From: CAYXVU01 sp964468725
Lineage (GTDB): Bacteria; Acidobacteriota; Blastocatellia; UBA7656
Assembly (NCBI GenBank): GCA_964468725.1
Contig: CAYXVU010000002.1
Location: forward strand, 17,013 to 81,012
DNA length: 64,000 nucleotides
Direction of reading: 5' to 3'
Shown: positions 23,741-31,652 of the stretch, in pieces
How positions within the stretch are numbered: position 1 is the stretch's first letter
How the letters are laid out: every line of letters begins with the position of its first letter
Translations under genes and position numbers: made by a program
Notes under the pieces: model-generated
Seen by the model: only the letters and a program-made list of their open reading frames with translations
What the model was told of the DNA's origin: nothing
The model's database searches: none

Positions 23741-24415
23741 ATGAAGATCAACCTGACTGATAATCAAAGTGTGACGGCGACGATCTATCCGGCAGCGGCG
23801 CGCAAGCGGTTGCGCGTCACTCTGCTGCTCGGACACGGCGCGGGAGCCGATCAGAAGAGCGCGTTTATGGTGAGCTTCGCAACCGAACTGGCCGCGCGCG
23901 GCGTTGATACGGTGACCTTCAACTTTCTCTACACCGAACAAGGACGCAATGCGCCCGATACCAAATCTCGACTTGAAGCCTGCTATCACGCGGCCATCGC
24001 CGCTGTGCGCAAGCACAAGCGGCTCGGCGGCAATCGCTTGGCAATTGGCGGCAAGTCTATGGGCGGACGCATCGCTTCACAAGTTGCAGCAGAGGAGGCA
24101 AGCGGACTCTGCGGCTTGGTCTTTTTAGGTTACCCGCTGCACCCGCCCGGCAAACCCGAACAGCTTCGCATCGAGCATCTGCCGCGCATCGCTGCGCCGA
24201 TGCTCTTCCTACAAGGCACGCGCGACCCTTTTGGTACGCCCGCCGAATTCAAGCCCATTCTCAAAAAGCTCAAAGGCAGAGCCACGCTTTACGCCATCGA
24301 AGACGGCGACCATTCCTTTACGGTTCTCAAGCGTTCGCAGAAATCGCAAGCCCAAGTCTACAGCGACGCGCAGGAGGAAATCGTCCGTTGGCTTTCACAA
24401 ACCGCCTGCGGATGA
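23741..24415 (+). CDS. Alpha/beta hydrolase, KANL3/Tex30-like
   Basis: The 224-aa single-domain cytosolic protein has LLLGHGAGADQKS (oxyanion region), the nucleophile elbow GGKSMGGR, an Asp in QGTRDPFGTP and the catalytic His in DGDHSF. The set matches the KANL3/Tex30 or dienelactone-hydrolase-like branch of alpha/beta hydrolases. The substrate is unknown. A small membrane protein gene follows 12 bp later, probably in the same transcript. Confidence 0.85.
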   Translation: MKINLTDNQSVTATIYPAAARKRLRVTLLLGHGAGADQKSAFMVSFATELAARGVDTVTFNFLYTEQGRNAPDTKSRLEACYHAAIAAVRKHKRLGGNRLAIGGKSMGGRIASQVAAEEASGLCGLVFLGYPLHPPGKPEQLRIEHLPRIAAPMLFLQGTRDPFGTPAEFKPILKKLKGRATLYAIEDGDHSFTVLKRSQKSQAQVYSDAQEEIVRWLSQTACG

Positions 24416-24427
24416 GGAACGAAGCAT

Positions 24428-24802
24428 ATGAGATTCAGTCGGTATCTGGCGCTCATTTTCGGTCTGTTGCTGCCGGTTGCGGAGACCATTCGGCGGTGGC
24501 ACACCTGGCAAGAGTATCCGCCTGCGCTTTTCGATGATTATCTGATCGGCGCATTTCTCCTGTACGGCGCATGGCGTTGCCGACGCAATCTGCGCGACGG
24601 TCAGAAGTATCTGGCTGCCGCGTTGGCATTCGGCTGTGGCATGGGGTACATGAGTTTTTTCGGCCATCTGAAAAACCTCGACGCGCCAGACCCTGCGCCC
24701 GTTCCGCATCTTTGGGTGACTGCCGTTATCGGCATCGGCTGGGGGTTGATGATTGCGGCGCTCATTCAAAGCCTCAAGCGATTGCCGGAAAAGATCGCAT
24801 AA
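24428..24802 (+). CDS. Small membrane protein, hypothetical
   Basis: The product has 124 aa with four hydrophobic helices (about 5-20, 40-55, 62-80, 95-115) and short charged loops such as RRWHTWQEYP and RRNLRDGQK. No known motif is seen. It follows the hydrolase closely, which suggests co-transcription only. Confidence 0.7.
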   Translation: MRFSRYLALIFGLLLPVAETIRRWHTWQEYPPALFDDYLIGAFLLYGAWRCRRNLRDGQKYLAAALAFGCGMGYMSFFGHLKNLDAPDPAPVPHLWVTAVIGIGWGLMIAALIQSLKRLPEKIA

Positions 24803-24832
24803 CCGCGCAGCATTTCTCCGTTGTCATTGGCT

Positions 24833-24871
24833 TGCTATAATCACTTTGCCATTTTGATGATTATCTATAGC
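24833..24871 (+). promoter_or_regulatory. Extended -10 promoter inside an inverted repeat (operator candidate)
   Basis: TGCTATAAT (24833-24841) is a perfect extended -10 box. It forms the left arm of an interrupted inverted repeat: GCTATAATCA (24834-24843) against TGATTAT (24858-24864) and TATAGC (24866-24871). The layout suggests a repressor site over the promoter of the DUF2318 gene. The right arm is loosely like half of a Fur box. Confidence 0.4.
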
Positions 24872-24885
24872 AAGGAGCCGTTTGC

Positions 24886-25425
24886 ATGCAGGATCAATCG
24901 TCTTCGACTCGTGAGAAGAAGCGCGAGCAGTTCACCCAGTCCGCCGCGCCGAAAGATAAGACCAAACTCATATTGACGCTCATCGCGGTCGCCTTACTTG
25001 CGGCTGCCGCCTACGCCGTCATCAGCAGTATGAGCGAGAGTGCTACGCCTGCGCCCGCGCCGCTGGCGACGACGCCGGTCGGCACGGACGTGCGCATCCC
25101 CATCGCCGACCTCAATGGCGGCAAAGCGAAATTCTTCGATTACACGGTCGCGGGCAACAAGGCCGTGCGCTTCTTCGCCGTCAAAAGCCCGGATGGAAAA
25201 TACCGCGCGGCGATGGATGCCTGCGACACCTGCTATCACGCGAAAAAAGGCTACTCGCAACAAGGCGAAGACATGATCTGCAATCAGTGCGGCCTGAAGT
25301 TTCACTGCAACCTGATTAACGAAGTCTCCGGCGGTTGCAATCCCGTCGGCGTGCCGCTTGCCGTCGAAGGCGATAATCTCGTCATCAAAGCCAGCGAGTT
25401 GGAGAGCCGCAGCCGATATTTCTAA
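24886..25425 (+). CDS. DUF2318-type Cys-rich membrane-anchored protein
   Basis: The product has 179 aa. A cytosolic charged N-terminus and one membrane helix (about 25-46) are followed by an extracytoplasmic domain with CDTCYHAKKGYSQQ, CNQCGLKF and GGCNPVGVPL. Two CxxC pairs and nearby His residues match DUF2318, an Fe-S or metal-binding domain found with FTR1/P19-type iron uptake systems. The ATG at 24886 follows CAAGGAG. An FtsX-type permease gene begins 166 bp later. The iron link is inferred from family context. Confidence 0.82.
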   Translation: MQDQSSSTREKKREQFTQSAAPKDKTKLILTLIAVALLAAAAYAVISSMSESATPAPAPLATTPVGTDVRIPIADLNGGKAKFFDYTVAGNKAVRFFAVKSPDGKYRAAMDACDTCYHAKKGYSQQGEDMICNQCGLKFHCNLINEVSGGCNPVGVPLAVEGDNLVIKASELESRSRYF

Positions 25426-25480
25426 CACGAATCAAGAGGAGAAATCCGGGGGCAAGAATCAGCAGAAGCGCCCGTTGAGC

Positions 25481-25497
25481 GGCGGTCTTTGACCGCC
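25481..25497. repeat. GGCGGTC palindrome, second copy
   Basis: Perfect palindrome GGCGGTC-TTT-GACCGCC, the twin of the one at 8455-8471 with the central triplet inverted. It lies upstream of the permease gene. Confidence 0.5.
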
Positions 25498-25552
25498 GTC
25501 CTTTGGCCAGCCAGTTGGGGGTATATTGGCCTTGCTCAACACGCACAACACT

Positions 25553-25587
25553 ACATCGGACATCTGAAACCTGACGCCTGTGATTTG
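25553..25587 (+). repeat. Degenerate heptanucleotide array (5 units)
   Basis: Five 7-nt units in register (ACATCGG, ACATCTG, AAACCTG, ACGCCTG, TGATTTG) end three bases before the ATG at 25591 and so replace a normal ribosome-binding site. Confidence 0.45.
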
Positions 25588-25590
25588 CTT

Positions 25591-26826
25591 ATGAGAATTC
25601 GCACTATCGCGCTTGCCAATCTGAAACGCCGCAAAGGCAAAGCTCTCTTTCTGACTGCCGGGATTGCCATCGGCATCGGCACGGTCGTCGCTCTGCTCAG
25701 TTTGAGCGGTCTGATTAGAGAAGAGATCGGCGCGCAGCTTGATCGTTTTGGCGCGAACATCATCGTGCTGCCGCAATCGAATAATCTGACTCTCGATTAC
25801 GGCGGCATCGCTGTGTCGGGCGTCTCCTTCGACGTGCAGCAACTCAAAAGCGAAGACGCTACACAGGTGCGCGACATCGAGTATGGGTATCGCCTCGCCG
25901 TCATCGCGCCCAAACTGCTCGGCGCTATCAAAATTGAAGACCGCGAAGTTCTGCTTGCCGGAGTAGATTTCGAAAGCGAATTGAAACTCAAACGTTGGTG
26001 GCACATCGTCGGCAATACGCCGGAAAAAGAGACCGATGTATTGCTCGGTTATGAAGTCGCGCGCGCCTTATCGCTCATTGAACTGACGCCCCACACTGAA
26101 CCTGCCGTGCATAGCGATGAGCATCACGGTGATGATGCCCATCATCCTTTCACCATCACGCGCGGGCGCGTGCAGATTGCCGGACGTGAGCATCGCGTTA
26201 CCGGCGTGCTCGCGCAAACGTCGGGGCCGGAAGACCGCATGATTTTCGGTGCGCTTGCCCATGTTCAATCCCTGCTCAACAAGCCCGCACAACTGAGCCT
26301 GATCGAAGTCAGCGCCCTGTGCAAAGATTGCCCGGTCGGAGACATCGTCGCGCAAATCGCTGCGCGCTTGCCGCACGCTAAAGTTTCGGCCATTCAACAG
26401 TCCGTGCGCGCCCGCGAACAGACGGTCGAGCGATTGACGCGTTTTTCGGCGGTTGTCTCCTTTGTCGTACTTGCCATCGGCGCGTTGATGATCTTCACCA
26501 CCATGATGAGTTCGGTCATCGAACGCACCAAAGAGATCGGCGTCCTGCGCGCCATCGGCTTTCGCAAATCTCACATCATCAAAGAGCTGATGATCGAAGT
26601 CGCTACTATCAGCATCGCGGGCGGCCTGCTGGGTTGGACCATCGGCGTACTGGCAAGCTGGCTGGCGTTGCCCTACTTTGCCGAGACCGAAGTTCATTTC
26701 AACTTGAACCCGACCTTGGCGCTTGCGGCCATCGCGGCGGGGTTGGTCATCGGCACGCTCAGCAGCCTCTACCCCATCCTGCGCGCCTCGCGCCTCGACC
26801 CGTCCGAAGCCGTGCGCTACGTTTGA
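25591..26826 (+). CDS. FtsX/MacB-type ABC permease with His-rich loop
   Basis: The product has 411 aa from the ATG at 25591 (MRIRTIALANLKRRKGK); the longer frame to 25489 crosses repeats. One N-terminal helix is followed by a large extracytoplasmic domain and three C-terminal helices with FTTMMSSVIERTKEIGVLRAIGFRKS, the classic FtsX motif. Within the outer domain are a His-rich stretch (HTEPAVHSDEHHGDDAHH) and a CKDCPVGD motif, suggesting metal binding. No ATPase gene is adjacent. With the DUF2318 gene upstream it recalls P19-type iron loci, which carry such permeases. Confidence 0.88.
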   Translation: MRIRTIALANLKRRKGKALFLTAGIAIGIGTVVALLSLSGLIREEIGAQLDRFGANIIVLPQSNNLTLDYGGIAVSGVSFDVQQLKSEDATQVRDIEYGYRLAVIAPKLLGAIKIEDREVLLAGVDFESELKLKRWWHIVGNTPEKETDVLLGYEVARALSLIELTPHTEPAVHSDEHHGDDAHHPFTITRGRVQIAGREHRVTGVLAQTSGPEDRMIFGALAHVQSLLNKPAQLSLIEVSALCKDCPVGDIVAQIAARLPHAKVSAIQQSVRAREQTVERLTRFSAVVSFVVLAIGALMIFTTMMSSVIERTKEIGVLRAIGFRKSHIIKELMIEVATISIAGGLLGWTIGVLASWLALPYFAETEVHFNLNPTLALAAIAAGLVIGTLSSLYPILRASRLDPSEAVRYV

Positions 26827-26927
26827 AGCGGCGACCTTCTTGCAGTAAAGTATGCGCGCTTGCAAACGGCACGGGTTGAAAGCGGTTCATCTCAGCCCGC
26901 ATCTCATCAAAGGGGATTAGAAAGATC

Positions 26928-27884
26928 ATGATTCGCAGAGTCGCCGCCATCGCTTGGGCAGTTTGTCTGCTGTGGAGTTCAACTATGACGATACGCGCAG
27001 AGCAACCGAACGCTTCAGAGGATAAGTTTCTCGGTCGTTGGGATGTCACCGTGCATGCGGCCAACGGAACCAACTACCCGTCATGGTTTGAAATTCAGCG
27101 CGAGGGCGACAAACTCGCGGGGCGCTTCGTCGGGCGCGTTGGCAGTCAACGCCCGCTCACCAAAGTCGAAATCAGCGGCGGCCAATTGAACATCGCGCTG
27201 CCCTCTCAGTATGAACGACAGATCATTACTCTCGGCTTCACCGGCAAGTTCGTCGGCAACAAGTTGATGGGCGACACCACCGATGAGGAGCAGAAGCCCG
27301 CCAAATGGACGGCAACGCGCGCGCCTCTGTTGATGAACAAAAAAGCGCCGGTGTGGGGCAAGCCTGTCACGCTTTTTAACGGGCGCGATTTGACCGGCTG
27401 GCAGTTGCGCGACCCCAAATCCGCAAAAGCATGGAAAGTCGAAGACGGCGTATTGGTCAACGAACCCGGTTCGACCGACATCGTCAGCACGGCGAAGTTC
27501 AAAGACTTCAAACTGCACATCGAATTCAAAATGGTCGAAGGCAGCAACAGCGGCGTCTACACGCGCGGGCGTTACGAAGTGCAGATTCAAGACGACTTTG
27601 GCAAAGACCCCGATAGCCGTCGCATGGGCGGCGTCTATGGCTTCATCGCGCCGACCAAAAACGCCGCAAAGAGAGCGGGCGAATGGCAGACCTATGACAT
27701 CACGCTCATCGGTCGCCGGATTACCGTCGTGTTGAATGGCGAGACGATCATCGAAAACGCCGAGATACCCGGCATCACCGGCGGCGCGCTCGACAGCGAC
27801 GAAGGCGCGGCGGGCGCGATTATGATGCAAGGCGATCATGGCAAAATTTACTACCGCAACATCGTCATCACTCCCGCACGTTGA
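26928..27884 (+). CDS. DUF1080 protein (3-keto-disaccharide hydrolase family)
   Basis: The product has 318 aa. A signal peptide (about 1-24) is followed by a beta-rich N-terminal domain (FLGRWDVTVHAANGTNYPSWFEIQREGDKLAGRF, lipocalin-like, about 30-130). A DUF1080 LamG-like domain follows (about 140-318) with TLFNGRDLTGWQ, FKLHIEFKMVEGSNSGVYTRGRYEVQIQDDFG and YRNIVITPAR. Family members hydrolyse 3-keto-glycosides or bind sugars outside the cytoplasm. Glu and Asp residues in QIQDDFG are conserved in the family. It stands alone. Confidence 0.9.
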   Translation: MIRRVAAIAWAVCLLWSSTMTIRAEQPNASEDKFLGRWDVTVHAANGTNYPSWFEIQREGDKLAGRFVGRVGSQRPLTKVEISGGQLNIALPSQYERQIITLGFTGKFVGNKLMGDTTDEEQKPAKWTATRAPLLMNKKAPVWGKPVTLFNGRDLTGWQLRDPKSAKAWKVEDGVLVNEPGSTDIVSTAKFKDFKLHIEFKMVEGSNSGVYTRGRYEVQIQDDFGKDPDSRRMGGVYGFIAPTKNAAKRAGEWQTYDITLIGRRITVVLNGETIIENAEIPGITGGALDSDEGAAGAIMMQGDHGKIYYRNIVITPAR

Positions 27885-27930
27885 GCAAAACGAAAGCCAT
27901 CTGAGCAACCGTGCTGCATTGCCAAACATT

Positions 27931-27977
27931 GCACGAATCTTCTCGCATCCGCAGGAACGTTTGCGAATGATTCGTGC
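27931..27977. repeat. Inverted repeat with inner stem
   Basis: GCACGAATC (27931-27939) and GATTCGTGC (27969-27977) are perfectly complementary, and TCGCA/TGCGA pair inside. The 14-mer GCGAATGATTCGTG (27963-27976) recurs exactly at 47847-47860, also just after a gene end, suggesting a dispersed repeat. Confidence 0.45.
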
Positions 27978-28064
27978 CCGTTTCGTGTTACGCTAACAAA
28001 CTTCCCCTGCTGCCAATCGAACCGCGCTTCGGTTGTAGAGGGGGGTGCGAGAGGAATATCGCGC

Positions 28065-29204
28065 TTGTTCAAAAAAGTTCTGGTGCTGTCAGCTTCGTCG
28101 GGAGCCGGGCATATGCGCGCTGCCGAAGCCATTGAACGTGCCTTCATCGAAACCGGCGCGGCTGCCGAAATCCGTCACGTTGATACGCTTCAGTACACCA
28201 ACAAGCTCTTTCGCACGCTCTACTCGAAAGCCTACATTGACATGGTCAACAAAGCGCCCGACGTGCTCGGCTGGCTCTACGATCAATTCGACAAGCCCTG
28301 GCAAAACGAACGCCGTCGTCTCGCTTTCGATAAGCTCAACACCCGCGCTTTCGTGAAGCTGCTTGAACAGGAGCAGCCAGACATCACCATCTGCACCCAC
28401 TTCCTGCCCGCCGAAATCATCTCGTGGCTCAAAGCTAAAGAGCGACTGTCCACACAACAAGCCATCGTCGTCACGGACTTCGATGTGCACGCGATGTGGT
28501 TGTGCCATCATTACGAGCATTACTTTGTCGCGCTCGACGAAACGCGCGCGCACCTCGAACATCTCGGCATCGCGGCTCCTAAGATCACCGTATCGGGCAT
28601 TCCCATTGACCCCGTCTTTACTCGCTTAAAAGACAAACGCGAGATGCGCGCGAAACACGGGCTCGCGCCGGAGCGCACGACCATACTGGTTTCGGCGGGC
28701 GGGTTCGGCGTCGGGCCGATTCAGCACTTGATGAGCTCGCTATTGGAACTCAAACATCCGGCGCAAGTCATTGCCATCTGCGGACGCAATGCGGAGATGA
28801 AAGCCGAAATCGAAACCGTAACCTCGCAAATTCCCGCCTCCCATCCCGTTGCCTTCAAAGTCGTCGGCTACACCACTGAAATGGACGAATACATGGCGGC
28901 GGCAGATATTCTGCTTGGCAAACCGGGCGGGCTGACGACCTCCGAAGCGTTGGCGAGCGGCTTGCTCTTTGTCATCGTCAACCCCATACCGGGGCAGGAA
29001 GAGCGCAACTCGGATCATTTGCTCGAAGAAGGCGTCGCCATTCGGTGCAACAATCTGCCGGTGCTGGCGTTCAAGATTGATCGCTTGCTTGATGACCCGG
29101 CGCGCGTCGCCCGCATGCAGGAAAACGCCCGCAGGCTTGCCCGTCCGCGCGCCGCTTTTGACATCGTAAGCCGATTACTGGAGGTGAAAGATCGTCGTCC
29201 GTAG
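28065..29204 (+). CDS. GT28 glycosyltransferase (processive diacylglycerol glycosyltransferase / MGDG-synthase type)
   Basis: The product has 379 aa with a TTG start at 28065 after GAGAGGAA. The N-terminal FKKVLVLSASSGAGHMRAAEAIE is the acceptor-side motif of UgtP/MGDG synthases. FLPAEIISWL, VVTDFDVHAMW, the hinge VSGIPIDPVF and the nucleotide-sugar site GKPGGLTTSEALASGL with PGQEERNSDHLLEEG follow the family order. It transfers a hexose from a UDP-sugar to diacylglycerol at the inner membrane. Which sugar cannot be read from sequence. A MurG identity is excluded by the N-terminal motif. Confidence 0.9.
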   Translation: MFKKVLVLSASSGAGHMRAAEAIERAFIETGAAAEIRHVDTLQYTNKLFRTLYSKAYIDMVNKAPDVLGWLYDQFDKPWQNERRRLAFDKLNTRAFVKLLEQEQPDITICTHFLPAEIISWLKAKERLSTQQAIVVTDFDVHAMWLCHHYEHYFVALDETRAHLEHLGIAAPKITVSGIPIDPVFTRLKDKREMRAKHGLAPERTTILVSAGGFGVGPIQHLMSSLLELKHPAQVIAICGRNAEMKAEIETVTSQIPASHPVAFKVVGYTTEMDEYMAAADILLGKPGGLTTSEALASGLLFVIVNPIPGQEERNSDHLLEEGVAIRCNNLPVLAFKIDRLLDDPARVARMQENARRLARPRAAFDIVSRLLEVKDRRP

Positions 29205-29338
29205 CCCATCGTTCATTGCCCATCGTTGAGCTTGATGAACGGGCGCATCAAAAATGCAGACAACGATGGCAACAAACAACGGATGACGACCCGGCCAATG
29301 AGTCGGCAACAAACGACGGACGACTGACAACGGACTTC
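29194..29338 (+). repeat. Degenerate heptanucleotide arrays
   Basis: The first block at 29194-29228 repeats GTCGTCC, GTAGCCC, ATCGTTC, ATTGCCC, ATCGTTG. Later blocks at 29267-29287 and 29304-29338 repeat units of form NNNYRAC (TGGCAAC, AAACAAC, GGATGAC, GGACGAC, TGACAAC). They fill the space before the response regulator gene. Confidence 0.5.
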
Positions 29339-29343
29339 TGTTC

Positions 29344-30039
29344 ATGAAGAATCGCATCCTCATTGCGGAAGATGACGCGAAGACGGCGGCTTCGATCAAA
29401 CTCTACCTCGAACACGCGGGGTTTGCGGTCACGCTTGTCGCCGATGGGCGGCAGGCGCTTGCCCAAGCGCGCGCCGGACAGATTGATTTGATCGTGCTCG
29501 ACTTGATGTTGCCGGAGATCAGCGGCCTGGAAGTCTGCCGCCTGCTGCGCGCCGAAGCGGCGACGCCCATCATTATGCTCACCGCCAAGACGACGGAAGA
29601 AGACCGCCTGCGCGGCCTCGATCTCGGCGCGGATGATTACATCTCGAAGCCTTTCAGCCTGCGCGAACTCGTCGCCCGTGTGCGCGCCGTGTTGCGGCGC
29701 AGCGGGCAAAAACCGGATGCGGCATCGGAGCTTCGCTTCGCCGATTTGACCATTGATCGGCTGCGCCATGAGGTTCGCGTTGGCAGGCAATCGGTACAAC
29801 TGACGCCGACGGAATTCGATCTGCTGGAAACCTTTTTGCAATCGCCCGGTCGCGCTTTCACGCGCCGCGAGCTTGTCGAACGCGCTTTCGGTTGGGATTA
29901 TGAAGGCATGGAACGCACCGTAGACGCGCACATTCGCAACCTGCGCCGCAAGATTGATCTCGATCCTGCGCGCCCTTCTTACATAGCGACGGTCTTCGGC
30001 GTCGGCTACAAACTGGCAACCCAAGACGATGATGTATAG
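29344..30039 (+). CDS. OmpR/PhoB-family response regulator
   Basis: The product has 231 aa. The receiver domain (1-115) has EDD acidic residues, the phospho-Asp in LIVLDLMLPEISG, TAKT and the KPFS lysine. The C-terminal winged helix (about 130-228) has LTPTEFDLLETFLQSPGRAFTRRELVERAFG, VDAHIRNLRRKID and VFGVGYKL. Phosphorylation by the kinase encoded next would control DNA binding. The gene overlaps its kinase gene by 11 bp. Targets are unknown; the downstream secreted hydrolases are candidates by position only. Confidence 0.95.
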   Translation: MKNRILIAEDDAKTAASIKLYLEHAGFAVTLVADGRQALAQARAGQIDLIVLDLMLPEISGLEVCRLLRAEAATPIIMLTAKTTEEDRLRGLDLGADDYISKPFSLRELVARVRAVLRRSGQKPDAASELRFADLTIDRLRHEVRVGRQSVQLTPTEFDLLETFLQSPGRAFTRRELVERAFGWDYEGMERTVDAHIRNLRRKIDLDPARPSYIATVFGVGYKLATQDDDV

Positions 30040-31474
30040 CTTGCAAGTCAAATTCCTGCTCGTCACGCTGACGATTTCCGTGCTGGCCATCGGCGCAATC
30101 GCCTTCTTTTCGAATCGCTCGACGAAGACCGAATTTCGTCGCTTTATCGAAGCCAATGACGAAACGCGCATGGAACGCATCCGCGACTTGCTGACCGAAC
30201 ACTACGCGAAGACCAGCGATTGGTCGCAAGCGCAAAGTGCGCTCGAACAGGTTGGCAAAATCGGCGGTCAACAACTCGCCTTGCTCGACGCGCAGGGTCA
30301 GATCATCGCCGCCTGGCCGCCGGAGTTGTTGCAAGCTGAGATTACGCGCTCGCCGGATAACCGGTTTACCATGCGCCGTAGGGTGGTGAAAGAAGAGGCG
30401 TCCGCCAACGAAGAGCGCGTGCGCGTCATCGGCGAAGAAGAGCTTGTATTGGTCAATCCGCCCCATTTGATCTTTTTGAATGCGACGGGCGAACTGACCG
30501 CCACTCTCTACCTGTTGCCGCCACCGCCCACAGAACAGGCTGATGAGCAAAAGGTCTTCTTCGCTTCGGTGGATCGAGCCTTGATCGTTGCGGTGGTGAG
30601 CATCGCTTTGGCGGTCTTGGTGGCGACGCTGATCCTGTCGGGGCGCATTCTGCGTCCGGTCGCTTCGCTCACACGCGCCGCGCAGTTGATGGAAAAAGGC
30701 GATTTGGAGCAGCGCGTCGAGACGCGATCAAAAGATGAGATTGGCCAGTTGGCTCAGGCCTTCAACGCCATGGCCGATAGTCTGGCGCGCACCGAACGGT
30801 TGCGCCGCAATATGGTCAGCGACATCGCGCACGAACTGCGCACGCCGCTGACCAACATTCGCTGTCAGATCGAAACTTTGCAAGACGGACTGGCGCAAGC
30901 CTCACCTGCGATGTTGGCCTCGTTGCACGAAGAGGCGATGCTGTTGAATCACCTGATTGATGACTTGCAGGAGTTGGCGCTTGCCGACGCCGGACAACTT
31001 CGTTTGCACTGCGCGCCGCTCGGAATTGATGAAGCGATTGGCAACGCCGTGAGCGCGATCAAACAACAGGCGGATAGCAAAGAGGTGACCATCAACCTCG
31101 ACTTGCCAGAGGAGTTGCCCGCCGTCCATGCTGACGACAAACGAGTCGGGCAAATCCTCAGAAACTTGCTCGCCAATGCCATCACCTACACCCCCGCAGC
31201 AGGCCGTATTCGGGTTCAGGCGCGGCAAGCCGAAAGCGCCATCGCCGTCACCGTCGAAGACAACGGCGCGGGCATCGCCCCCGAACATCTGCCAAATATC
31301 TTTGAACGCTTCTATCGCGCCGATGGCGCGCGCGCCCGCGCTACCGGCGGTGCGGGGCTGGGGCTGGCCATCGTCAAACAACTGGTTGAAGCGCACGGCG
31401 GACAAATCCGCGTGGAGAGCGCAGCCGGTAGCCGAACGGCGTTCACCTTCACCCTTCCCATTCATCAACCGTAG
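30029..31474 (+). CDS. Membrane sensor histidine kinase (HAMP, HisKA, HATPase)
   Basis: The product has 481 aa; a second ATG immediately follows the first. Membrane helices lie at about 5-25 and 188-210 and bracket an extracytoplasmic sensor domain. HAMP follows (LRPVASLTRAAQLMEKGDLEQRV), then HisKA with the phospho-His in SDIAHELRTPLTN, and ATPase motifs NLLANAITYTPA, DNGAGI, FERFYRADGARARATGGAGLGLAIVKQLV. It pairs with the OmpR-type regulator just upstream. The signal is unknown. Confidence 0.95.
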   Translation: MMYSLQVKFLLVTLTISVLAIGAIAFFSNRSTKTEFRRFIEANDETRMERIRDLLTEHYAKTSDWSQAQSALEQVGKIGGQQLALLDAQGQIIAAWPPELLQAEITRSPDNRFTMRRRVVKEEASANEERVRVIGEEELVLVNPPHLIFLNATGELTATLYLLPPPPTEQADEQKVFFASVDRALIVAVVSIALAVLVATLILSGRILRPVASLTRAAQLMEKGDLEQRVETRSKDEIGQLAQAFNAMADSLARTERLRRNMVSDIAHELRTPLTNIRCQIETLQDGLAQASPAMLASLHEEAMLLNHLIDDLQELALADAGQLRLHCAPLGIDEAIGNAVSAIKQQADSKEVTINLDLPEELPAVHADDKRVGQILRNLLANAITYTPAAGRIRVQARQAESAIAVTVEDNGAGIAPEHLPNIFERFYRADGARARATGGAGLGLAIVKQLVEAHGGQIRVESAAGSRTAFTFTLPIHQP

Positions 31475-31652
31475 CACCCTCTGGCTCATCCGCCTCAAAC
31501 AAGCGACTGATACGCCATACATAATCGCCGCCTAACATTTGCGCGTCTCGGATCAGTCTTTTCCCTGACCTTCTCATCTTCATCATTTCTTCATAAGCGC
31601 ATGCTAATCTCGCCACATGAAGAAAACCGAACAGCGACATTGGAGGTGCGGC

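Noticed and set aside
23225..24016. 263-aa minus-strand ORF over the ABC-2 permease
   Set aside because: Antisense shadow of permease and hydrolase genes.
27081..27929. 282-aa ORF on the minus strand over the DUF1080 gene
   Set aside because: It is the antisense shadow of a strong plus-strand gene and has no recognisable motif; long antisense frames are common here owing to codon bias.
29248..30180. 310-aa minus-strand ORF
   Set aside because: It overlaps the response regulator gene antisense and reads as a shadow.
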